Assembly (NCBI GenBank): GCA_026874595.1
Contig: CM049316.1
Span: 8,918,839-8,982,838, forward strand
From: Sipunculus nudus
Taxonomy: Eukaryota > Annelida > Sipuncula > Golfingiida > Sipunculidae
DNA length: 64,000 nucleotides
Direction of reading: 5' to 3'
Shown here one piece after another: positions 36,580 to 46,914 of the stretch; position 1 is the first letter of the stretch, and every line of letters starts with the position of its first letter. The position numbers and the translations under genes are program-made. The notes below the pieces were generated by a model. It was not told where the DNA came from. It saw only the letters and a program-made list of their open reading frames with translations, and searched no databases.

Positions 36580-36765
36580 CAGCAGGAACATCCGTAGTCA
36601 TTACAGAAACTCAAAGCCTCTCAGGTTGCATCACGTTACTCGATCTCCAGTCAGTAGAGTGGAACAGCTAACGCCACCTGGGGTTATAAAATGTATCCTG
36701 CTATCTTGTTTAATGGCTGATTGAAAAAAAAAATGATAAAAATAAATATTGGTACAGCCTTCAAT
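36580..36765 (+). other. UTP4: UTP4 3' UTR (probable)
   Basis: Short non-coding stretch from the stop codon to just past the first canonical poly(A) signal; the cleavage point is estimated. Confidence 0.5.
36741..36746 (+). terminator. UTP4: Poly(A) signal AATAAA for the UTP4 homologue
   Basis: AATAAA lies about 160 bases after the TAA, with a T-rich stretch (TTCAATTTTCCTCTCTG) about 15-30 bases further on. Confidence 0.55.
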
Positions 36766-37495
36766 TTTCCTCTCTGAAAAGCTTTTACACTGGTTGATAC
36801 ATTTTATGCTTTGACTGAATATAGTTATGGGAAATTTGGAACATTTTATATACCATGCCTTATATATATAAACATATATGGCTCTTTTACATGGTTAGGA
36901 GCAAAGAAATGTGTGATAAATGGAAAGACAGCAAAAATTGGAATTCCTGGTATAAGGATGACAATAGGTAATTAAGTAAATGTATGGAGATGAGGCAGAG
37001 TCGTATTACTTGCTAATATTGTGACAGATATTATTCTTAGGTAATAAAATAACTTTATAAGTAATGCTGTGTTGAAATTTTGTGTAGAAGTTATTTTAGA
37101 AATCAAAGAATGTCTGGAGGTGTCATGTACAGTGCGAGTCATGTTGGTACGTCACCAGAAATAGGACATTCAGGAATTTTGTCTGGAAATTGTCTGGAAC
37201 AAGTGGTCTGTAGAAACAGGTTGTCTGTTAAAAATATTTTATGTGACACAATACATTGATCACAGAGGTGAGTTTGAACTTTGCAATGTTTTATAGAAAA
37301 CATCCATAGAGAAAATAAAATATAGTCGACAGGTCCCACAGAAATCTGGATTTTTCCTACTTTAAAACATATGCTGGGTAAATGTTTACTTTAAAGGACT
37401 AGATAGGAATGTTTACAAGTGTGTCTGTTTAAAATCCTATTCTAAGGGAACATTCTAAGAAATTCAGATTATCCAGTCTACCTACTTTTCCCACC
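36766..37495. other. Intergenic sequence
   Basis: No gene or repeat supported. Confidence 0.45.
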
Positions 37496-38220
37496 CCACA
37501 GCTGAACAGTTCAGGTAACAAATCACAAATACATCCAACAGCTAAACAGTTCAGGAACAAAAGGCAAATACACTCACCACAGCTATACAGTTTAGGTTAC
37601 AAAAGTAAATTACACTAACCATGGCTGAATAGCTTAGGTTACAAAAGTAATGCACTAGCTATGGCTGAACATTTCAAGTAACAAAAGTTATGTACATTAA
37701 CCATGGCTGAACAGTTCAAGTTACAAAAGTAAAATACCCAGCCCACAGCTAAACAGTTCAGGTAACAAAAGTAAAATACACTACCCACAGATGAACAGCT
37801 CAGATAATAAAATTGATTTTATGCCCACAGCTAAAACGTTCTGGTTACAAGTAAAATACATCCAAAAGCCAAACAGATGAGCTACCAACATGTTAATAAC
37901 ACTCCCAACAGCTCCCAAACAGTTCTGGTGTAAAAGTAAAAATCAACCCACAACTAAAACTTTCAGGTAACAACATAAAATACACCTCCCATGGTTAAAC
38001 ACTATATGTAAATTGTAAAATTCACCTCCCACCATAACTCAATTGAGGATAAAATGTAAAACAAAGCCCCCACGATTACAGAGTACAGGAAAAAGGTCCA
38101 ATACACCAGATGTACACTCAAAGAATAAGAGTAAAAACTCTAAAATATTTCTTAAACAGCTAGACCACAGTACAGGTAACAACAGCAAATAGGCTTCCAG
38201 TTCTGAGGTACAAGGGTCGT
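37496..38220 (+). repeat. Degenerate ~42-bp minisatellite
   Basis: Around 16 diverged units contain phrases such as CAGCTAAACAGTTCAGGTAA and AAAAGTAAAATACAC, at spacings of about 40-45 bp. Units grow less alike towards 38200. Confidence 0.75.
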
Positions 38221-39433
38221 AAGGCCAGTTCTACTTTCTGGCCAACCAAAAAAAGGGGTCACTTCATTTTTTTACAGGAATATTAAATTTGCATGCTTGC
38301 GTCTGTGAATGCAGGTTTATTGGTACATCACTTGAAAAAGGTCTAGGATTTCTGCCACAACAGAGACGAGTTTGATTTTAACGGTTCGCATTCATTCACG
38401 GAGCCACGGACTGTAGTGTCACTTGATTAAACTACAAAGCCCAAGCCAATGTCTGGGGGACCATACATGCGGCAGAAGGAGACACTCCAAAGAGAAACTA
38501 GGTTCTGGTTCCCGGATGAACGACCAGTATATGAAGCCATTTTTATTGCGCCATACCAAATTCATCCCGGAGCCCTGCACCGTGCACTCAATAGAGTCCT
38601 GGTCGGCATATCAGTTCTGTAGCCGGGTACGTAAATCACCTTGTCTTGACACGGTTATAGCCAATTGCATAACACAAACTCACGAAGTTCATTGGAACAT
38701 TCGTCTGCCCGCAGGTGCTGTGCATACTGGTGAATAGTATTAGTCCATAACTTCCGTTACATTAATTCAGTCACCCGGCATCATCCTAATGCTTTCTTTT
38801 GATCTTCAGTATTGAGTGCGGGGTTGGTGTTTGTTATGACAAATGTTATGGGTTCTAATATTCCAGGCACATTAGGTCATAAACCCCCAGACGATCTATT
38901 GCTGCTGCCTACTCTGACCCGAGGCTGGCTAAGTGTCTGGGAGACTGTAATGCTAAGGTCATTAGCCCTGCAGTAAGTCCACAGCGTCTACCATCCATTC
39001 TGATCAGGAATTCTCCATGCTAATGATTTGATGGGCTAATAACGGTCCAAGAGGTCTGCTGGCACGAGTCTTCTAACACCATATTGATGAATGTATCATG
39101 TAGGTTTTGTCATAATACAGTTTATGAAAATGTCCTATTTGTTGGACACATAATCACTGCTTCTGTTTTAAGGTCCCTGACCAACTCTTTCTGTCATTAG
39201 AAACAGGTCTTAGACTGAAATTCAGATTACGATTTAAAAACCAGTAGCAAGCAAAATTAGTTATCCTCTGTAATTAGCCACGTGTAATTAAGCAGAATGC
39301 AAACCCATTTAGGGTTAAAAAGAATTTTAAAAGCTTAAATCTTCCTTTAAAATTAAGCTTATTATATCGACAAACTGGGACATTTTTAATTAAGTATTTT
39401 CATATTATGAAAGATCGATTCAAACACTTTGTG
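38221..39433. other. Intergenic sequence, partly CpG-containing
   Basis: 38340-38740 has more CpG than its surroundings and a 104-codon plus-strand frame (38423-38737) that I do not recognise. No splice support; probably non-coding. Confidence 0.35.
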
Positions 39434-40058
39434 GATTCCTGAAATATCTGTGTAATTGTTTGTTTGACATATGTTAATTCGAGTTATCTAATATTGTTCA
39501 GGAAAAAAAAGAAACCGAAAAGCTTGTATCTTGCTTGAAATAACGTCTGTTTGATTGTAAAATATAGAAAATGTGTGGCAACTTTCCATAGAACACTTAG
39601 AATGATTTATTTTTAAATGACAGAAATTTTTCCTGCATTTTGTGTCAGAATGAATTAACAATAAATTCCTTATATATATTTTAACTTATTAGTTTGACCT
39701 TGTAATCAGAGGAATCTAATATTTTTTGGAATTAAATCGAAATTGGATTCCTAAAATATCTGTGTAATTGTTTGATTGAAATATGTTATTTCGAGGGATC
39801 TTATATTGTTCAGAATAAAAAAGAAACCGTAAAGCTTGTATCTTGCTCGAAATAACGTATGTTTGATTGTAAAATATAGAAAATGTGTGGCAACATTTCG
39901 TAGAAACTTAGAATGAATTATTTTTAAATGACAGAAAATTTTTTTCTGCATTTTGTGTCAGAAAAAAGTAAACCAATTTCTTAAACATATTTGAACTTAT
40001 TTTTTTTAACTTGTAATCAGAGGAATCTGGTATTTTTCGGAATTAAATCTTAACTTTT
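39434..40058 (+). repeat. 312-bp tandem duplication
   Basis: Two copies start at 39434 and 39746. Shared landmarks include GATTCCTGAAATATCTGTG or its variant, AAGAAACCGAAAAGCTTGTA, TAAAATATAGAAAATGTGTG and CTTGTAATCAGAGGAATCT. They differ by scattered substitutions and small indels, so the duplication is not recent. Confidence 0.88.
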
Positions 40059-41690
40059 CTTTAAAGCATGTAATTGACTGTCAAAAGTTAAACTTTCTTC
40101 TATCATACTACAGGAGAATTTTAATTAGTATATCTGTAGGGCGGGAAATTGTTCTTGCACTTTTTGACGGAGAAAAAAATCATTGGACCCATTTTGTTTA
40201 ACCTATGCATTAAACTTGTTAGACGTGTTTCTGTGCTGGACCTGCATGAAGAGGTCCCGCATGGATAATGCATGCACTCATCTTAACATTATTTTGAATT
40301 TTATTATGTTTTTTATCCAGTTCTTTTCAATACAACCAGAAGCATTTATTCTAAGGTCAATCACTCGGGGCGAAGGAGGATAAATTGTATCCAACAGTCA
40401 GGCTTTCATGCCGGCCATTTTTCGCCTAAAGTCGGTCCCAGTTCGAAAACTGGTCATATTAGCCCTTGCTGCCTTAAAGCTCTTATCAGTTCCTTATTAT
40501 TTGTGAAATACTATTATCAGGGCCGGTCATTATATCGAAAATATTACTGGCCCAGAGCTGTTCAAAATGTTTACTTTTTGTTGAGGCAGAGGTTGAACGT
40601 CATTTTTTTTTGTTTACATTGATTATGAATTGATGTTATATTGACGATCAGTTTAGACTGTAAATCGAAAAGATGACCTTTTTATTTACGAGAACGTATT
40701 TACAACAAGGTGACATGGACATCTCCTGATCGAGGTACATTGAAACAGATAAACCATATTACGCTCCCTCTGGAGAGAAACGCTTTTACTTTTGAGGTCA
40801 TTCAGCAGTCAAAACGTACCACACGCTTGTATTTACATCAGAGATAAAAAGTTGGAGATCACCAAGGCACTAAAAAGAAAGCAAAGAGGAGGACATCGTT
40901 GCCCTCTAGTACATATTTTTAACGTCAATACGGTTACCGGTTCTTAAGATAATGCGGGCGAAAAGCACGAAGGACGGACAGACGAACGGCAGGACGGAAA
41001 ACCGGATAACTTCAGGGCGCCCCTTTCGGCGGGGCCGTAATTCAGTTCTATATTTAGTTTTTTTTTGTAATTTTGAAGAATATTAAGGCACTGGTTAAGC
41101 ACAATGACGTAGAGAGGAAATGAGGGGAATCAAGAATACGTTAAGAATAACCAATATCTATATTGCGCACAAATCAAAGATACTCCTGGCGCATTATACA
41201 TTGAAATATTAATAAAACATTGCAGTTGATAACGCACAAGCTTGAGACAAGTACAGCTTATAGTCGTTCAAACACTGGCGGTGGTATACATAATATGGTA
41301 CTAAATAGACAGTCCATTCGAAAAAAAATGTAAAAACCTAAGAAAAAAACATGATTTGTAAAGTACACCAGCCGAATGAAGACCTAGATGATATTGTTTT
41401 TAGCTTTCCTTTGAAACTGGCAACTGTGGCAGAATGTGATAACTCACGAAACGGTGCTATTTTCACAAACTTTAAGCTTGGTGCTAGGCACATTATGATG
41501 AAATATTTGCATTTGAGCGGGTAGTACTCATGTCTTGGGTAGATCGATGTTGAAAAAAAGCTTTCATGGTTAAAAAAGAAAGTTTGTATACTTTGCTCTT
41601 CAGTACCGAAAGCTGGTAAAGTTCTACTTGCATTCACTGCTTTCAATGGGGAAACTGCAGTGTTCATGCAGACGACAGGAAAGAATGAAA
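40059..41690. other. Intergenic sequence with transposon-like tail
   Basis: No gene recognised. Around 40975-41040 the phrases GACGGACAGACGAACGG and GGCGGGGCC resemble interspersed-repeat tails. A 109-codon minus frame at 41338-41667 is unrecognised. Confidence 0.35.
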
Positions 41691-42350
41691 AAATACAGAA
41701 GAGACGACAAACAGAGAATCGGGTAGGCCAAAACTAGACCCAAGAAGCAGTACTTGCACATAGAATACAGAAGCCGAGTACCAAGATTAGTGGTGCCAAG
41801 AAACGTGCATCTAAAAGAATGAAATGGGAAGGTTCAAAGACATCATCGAATAGCTCTCTGGGAGGCAGTCAAAGATGTACGAGGACTTGATGGCAAACCA
41901 CTAAGCATGCAAACCAACTTCAGAGATAGACTCACTAAACGGAACAGTTTGGAAAACCCTCCCAATCACAGAAGACAACAAAATCAACTTACGACCCATC
42001 AGTTAAAGAGGAGGTGAGGAACCTTGGCAAGAAGATCAGGTACGACACGGTGTCTGACTCTGGTCAGAGGTAACATTGCCACGAAAGCTGAAAAAAACCG
42101 CCAGCAGCAAATGATTGGGGCAGAGAATTAAGGCCCCATGAATGAATAGATGCACGGGAAAACTAACTGAGAACTAGAGAGCTGTCAAAACTTGCGAGGA
42201 TTTTGTTGCTAAGGCCACAACAGAAATACACCATTGATGTATAGCAGCAAAGCGAGTCAGAATAAAGCGCTCTGGGACGAGACGAGCAAGGAAGGAAGAT
42301 ATAATTAATCTGAGGCAGAGAGACAAGTTGCATGAGCGAGAACGCCGAGC
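41691..42350 (+). pseudogene. Purine-rich decayed coding-like segment, probably transposon relic
   Basis: This stretch contrasts with the flanking AT-rich DNA. It is rich in GA and CpG and reads as protein-like pieces in shifting plus-strand frames, for example ISGAKKRASKRMKWEG, then after a stop and frame change EEVRNLGKKIRYDTVSDSG. Repeated stops and frame changes rule out an intact gene. The charged composition would fit a decayed transposable-element protein, but I recognise no catalytic motif. Confidence 0.3.
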
Positions 42351-42479
42351 TCTAGTTGTTCTGCCATGTTATCAAAATTTATTCACTGGTTAAATTTTGT
42401 TTGATAATTTGATAAACTTCCTTGGCGTTTGTACGTCAAAAGATGCTGAACCTTTGCTGGTGAAGTTAACCGGGCAATA

Positions 42480-43139
42480 CAATGAAGTCGTGGCCCTTGA
42501 AGTGTAAAGTATGTGCAAACCCTGTGGTTTGTTAGACCGAGGGCAGATGGTACTTTGTGGTTTGTGAGAACTCGGGCCTGATCATCCATTGTGGTTCAGA
42601 ACACTCTGGATAGGAGAGTCATTTTGGTTTGTGACATGGTGAAGACTCGTCTCAGTGGTTTGATCTACTCCAAGCAGACGGGTTGTGGTATGATGTTCCA
42701 GTTTGGTGAATCTTTGCGGTTTTTGGCACAGTGCAGAAAATTATTTTCATTGATTTGAGAAAAAAGACAGATGGTTTGGTGGTTAATGAGGCTCTAGTTA
42801 CGCGAATCTGTACGATCTGTAGCACAGTGCAGATATATTTTTCCAGATTTTTTTTTAATTTTTAGACGATTTTGTGTTTAATGATACTCTCTAGTCAGGT
42901 GATTCTCTGAAGTTTGTGACCGTTCAGAAAATTGTAATCTGTGGTTTGAACCATAGCAGATGGGTTTGTCGTGAATGATGGTCTGGAATTGTGCAACATT
43001 GTGTTTTTATGACGCGATGGGAAGATGGCAAAATCTTTGCTATTTGCGACTCAGTGGTCCATGACATGCGAGGCAGGTGGGACGTTATGATTTAAGACAT
43101 TCGGGCAGATCCTGTTTGTATTAGATACTCAAACAGAAA
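42480..43139 (+). repeat. Diverged repeat related to the 29-bp minisatellite
   Basis: Loose recurrences of GTGGTTTGTGA and GGGCAGATGGT at irregular 40-50 bp spacing. The same words make up the regular 29-bp array at 45.1-46.5 kb, so this looks like an older, decayed part of the same repeat. Confidence 0.5.
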
Positions 43140-43313
43140 TGGATCCAGGGGAGGGGTCCGAAAAAAAAAGCTTTTCTTAAGGGGTTCAGACAAAATTTTG
43201 CGGCCTGGACCCCCTTTTCCGGACCTGGTGATTTTTTTTTAGGTTTTTCACTATTCCTCCTTTGTTGGACCCCCCCCCCCCATCTTTTCCTCAATCCTGG
43301 ATCCGCCCCTGCT
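43140..43313. mobile_element. Short inverted-repeat element (MITE-like)
   Basis: The left end AATGGATCCAGG and the right end CCTGGATCCGCCCCTG are inverted copies around GGATCC. The interior has A-, T- and C-runs and partly self-complementary GGGTCCG/CGGACC pieces. About 175 bp, non-coding, and of the same general form as abundant 'gggcggatccagg' elements in animal genomes. Confidence 0.6.
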
Positions 43314-43783
43314 CAAAGGTGTAGGGCCTTTGTGGTTTCTGACACAGGGCATTCCTGGTGGTCTGAAAAATACACACAAAATTATGCGTCGGAAGTGACA
43401 TTCTTTGGTGACACCAGGGGCGGATATTTACCTGGCTGACTTTTAATCATGCTGAACTCTTGAGATAGATCTTTGTCCTACCGTCCGTCCGTCTGTGGCA
43501 CGGCATAGTCGGATTAGATTTGAAAGATCAGGGTGATCAACTTTTCAGCAAGGGGGGGGGGGGGGGTCAATGTTATCATCGGCCATGCTGTTCAGAGAAT
43601 AATATTGGAAATGCAATATATTAAGAATAGAAATACAGACTTTGGCTCAATTTATGAATTTACCATGATATATATCTAAACCTCGTTTAGAAGTAAACTA
43701 TACGGAAACATAATACCTTATTTTTTTTAATCTTGTACTTAATTGTAATTTATTTAATATATATGAAATGGGTCCCACAAACG

Positions 43784-43786
<3 letters not shown>
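43314..43786. other. Intergenic sequence
   Basis: A G-run at 43552-43566 and CCGTCCGTCCGTC near 43480. No gene. Confidence 0.4.

Positions 43787-43842
<56 letters not shown>
43787..43842. repeat. (AT)28 microsatellite with complementary GC arms
   Basis: A perfect 56-bp AT run is flanked by ACAAACGCTC on the left and GAGCGTGTTTGT on the right, which are nearly complementary. A hairpin or cruciform with an all-AT stem is possible. Confidence 0.85.
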
Positions 43843-43845
<3 letters not shown>

Positions 43846-43892
43846 AGCGTGTTTGTAAAAAAAAGTTTGATTACCCTTCCACTCTGAGTCAT

Positions 43893-43910
43893 CCCCCCCC
43901 CCCCCCCCCC
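43893..43910. repeat. 18-base C-run
   Basis: Homopolymer of 18 C. Confidence 0.9.
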
Positions 43911-45110
43911 AGCTTGAAGATAATTAACGCTACTATGAGTTTAAATTATTTGAAATTCTGTCAGGCTTTGGTTTGAGACGCTGGGGTTATTTAGAAACTG
44001 TACTGTTTATCACAGAGACGCTTCAGGATTCAGATGTAATGGTTCTCTGTGGTCTCCAACGTGCAGAGGACAAGAGGCTTTGGGTTTGTCGAAACGCGGG
44101 GCAGACGGTAGTTTTTGTTTGATCAATGCTTTAGTTTTACAGAGGGGTTTCATTATGTAGGCAGTATCTGTCCGTTGTATATCCTTTGGTCATTCAACCT
44201 TTGGTTAACCAGGAACGTGTTTTTCCATGGAACGCACTATAAATATTATCAATAAGATATCTTGCCGGGTTTCGATAAACAACATAATCTGTGCATATTC
44301 AATGAGGTAGTTAGTAAAGAAGCTCATAACAGCGGACGTATTATGCACGCATGTAGCACCTATTGCCTCTTCCGGGATGGTATGCGTTCATTCCCATTGG
44401 CATTGGTGTGTAAGCGTTCACAACATAACTTGCATAACTTCTGCAATCGGGAACGGAATCCTATATTTTTTAATGAAGAAATGATTGAACATTTGAATAT
44501 GGACTAAATAAATGAATGCAAATTTTTATTTTTTTTTACTTATACACCAACGCACCTGGAAATATGGGCCAATAGGTGAATGAAAACATGGGTTGCGGAG
44601 TATCCCATATTAAGGACCTCCCACAAGGCGGAAGCCTGCTTTGGACATACAGCTCTTAAATGGTTTTAAACACTATTTATAGACAGGCTAAAGATTAAAT
44701 ATACATATATAATTCTTTAGATTGACAGCCATATTGCTGATCATTTTTAAGCGTTTTAGAGGGTTTTTACAGAATGCAGATTCCTCATTGTGATTTACAC
44801 ATCAGCTGAGCTGTTCTTGTGATGACACTACGAACAGAAGGGCAACTCTGTATGTAAAACAATGGGGCAGAAGAATTGAATTGTTACCAATACCTCGGTC
44901 TAGCAGTTCTAAATTTTATGAAATCCATTATTTTTTGTGGTTTGTAATATTCGAACAATGCTTTTGTGGTTTGAACCAGATCATTCTCTGATTACGCTCT
45001 TATAGTTCTTCTAGGCACAAGACACTAGGAAGAAAATTGAGAGAGAGTTGTGATACCAAAGACATATGGTTATTTGAGGTTCACTAGTACATGTGATTTG
45101 TTTGGTTTCA
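43911..45110. other. Intergenic sequence
   Basis: No gene identified. An 81-codon plus-strand frame at 44262-44507 is rich in histidine and cysteine but has no recognisable spacing or family. Degenerate words of the downstream minisatellite begin near 44930. Confidence 0.4.
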
Positions 45111-46510
45111 GAACATGGTTCTTTGTAGTTCGTGACAGCCCGGGTAGATGGTTCTTAACTTATGAAAGTCTAGGCAGATGATTGTTGGGTGCAACCTGGT
45201 AAGATGGCTCTTTATGGTTTGTGATCGTCTAGACAGATGGTTCTCGTGGTTTGTTGTGACAGCCTGGGCAGATAGTAGTTGTTTGTGACAGCCTGAGCAG
45301 ATGGATTTTGTTTGTGACAGCCTGGGCAGATGGATAATGTTTGTGACAGCCTGGGCAGATGGATTTTGTTTGTGACAGCATGGGTCGATGGATTTAGTTT
45401 GTGACAGCCTGGGCAGATGGATTTTGTTTGTGACAGCATGGGCAGATGGATTTAGTTTGTGACAGCCGGGGCAGATGGATTTTTTTTGTGACAGCATGGG
45501 CAGACTGTTTTTGTTTGTGACAGCCAGGGCAGATGGTTATAGTTTGTGACAGCCAGGGCAGATGGATATTGATTGTGACGGCCAGGGCAGATGGTTATTG
45601 TTTGTGACAGCCAGGGCAGATGGTTATTGTTTGTTACAGCATAGGAAGATGGATATTTTTTGTAACAGCCTGGGCAGATGGTTATTGTTTGTGACAGCAT
45701 GGGCAGATGGATATTGTTTGTAACAGCCAGGGCAGATGGTTGTTTGTGACAGCATTGGCAGTTGGTTGTTTGTGACAGCCTGGGCAGATGGTTATTGTTT
45801 GTGGCAGCATGGGCAAATGGATATTGTTTGTAATAGCCTGGGCAGATGGTTATTGTTAGTCACTGCATGGGCAGATGGTTGGTTTATGACAGCATGGGCA
45901 GATGGTTATTGTTTGTGACAGCATGGGCAGATGGATATTGTTTGTAACAGCCTGGGCAGATGGTTATTGTTTGTGACAGCCTGGGCAGATGGTTATTGTT
46001 TGTGACAGCCTGGGCAGATGGTTATTGTTTGTGACAGCGTGGGCAGATGGTTATTGTTTGTGACAGCGTGGGCAGATGGTTAGTTTGTGACAGCATGGGC
46101 AGATGGATATTGTTTGTAACAGCCTGGGCAGATGGTTATTGTTAGTCACAGCATGGGCAGATGGTTATTGTTTGTGACAGCATGGGCAGATGGTTATTGT
46201 TTGTGACAGCATGGGCAGATGGTTATTGTTTGTGACAGCATTGGCAGATGGTTGTTGTCTGTGACAGCCTGGGCAGATGGATATTGTTTGTAACAGCATG
46301 GTCAGATGGTTATTGTTAGTCACAGCATGGGCAGATGGATATTGATTGTGACAGCCAGGGCAGATGGATATTTTTTGTGACAGCATGGGCAGATGGTTGT
46401 TTGTGACAGCATGGGCAAATGGTTGTTTGTGACAGCCTTGGCAAAGGGATTTTGTTTATGACAGCATGGGCATATCTTTGTGACAGCCTGGGCAGATGGT
46501 TCTTTATGGT
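45111..46510 (+). repeat. 29-bp minisatellite (about 47 units)
   Basis: The unit is GACAGCCTGGGCAGATGG followed by TTATTGTTTGT, 29 bp (for example 45975-46003 and 46004-46032). Variants swap CCTGGG for CATGGG or CCAGGG and TTATTG for ATATTG or ATTTTG; some units lose 4-6 bases. The 5' edge (45111-45260) is the most diverged. Open frames within it (for example minus 45108-45497) are periodicity artefacts, since three 29-bp units make 29 codons. Confidence 0.93.
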
Positions 46511-46914
46511 TTAAAACTCTCTGGTTGGATGGTTGTGGGTGAGACTGTGCAGGACTATCTTAGTGGTTTTACTCAGTTTAGATCCAGTATTAACCAAATT
46601 TAACTCTTCTCCATAGCTCAGTCTTTAAGGTGTTAAGTATTCATAGTTTTTAAAGGTGTTTCTCTGGGACACTCATAAGGGACAAAATCTTCTTCATGGT
46701 GGTGGCTTTCACCTTGTTAATATAAACTTTATCCTACGTGGGTTTTACAAGTAGTTACAATAAATAATGGTGGCATTTAGTAGTGTGTAGAAGGGGTGGA
46801 AACCGGAGACCTTGTAATGTTGTCATTGAGTAGAAAAATTCAATTTGTTAAGGTTTTAACATAATATTTCTTTTGACTCTAATGTGTGTACAAGGAAATA
46901 AAAAAGAGACACCA
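46511..46914. other. Intergenic sequence between minisatellite and 3' UTR
   Basis: No feature supported. Confidence 0.4.

Noticed and set aside
36335-36671. The 88-codon minus frame and 77-codon plus frame over the UTP4 exon
   Set aside because: Both are in other frames than the conserved 38-codon peptide that follows the splice acceptor.
45108-46386. Cysteine/histidine-containing repeat proteins on the minus strand of the 29-bp array
   Set aside because: Period-29 repetition cycles through all three frames, so the recurring CPGCHK-type pattern is an artefact.
46611-46650. tRNA A-box-like phrase ATAGCTCAGTC
   Set aside because: No B box or cloverleaf pairing follows.
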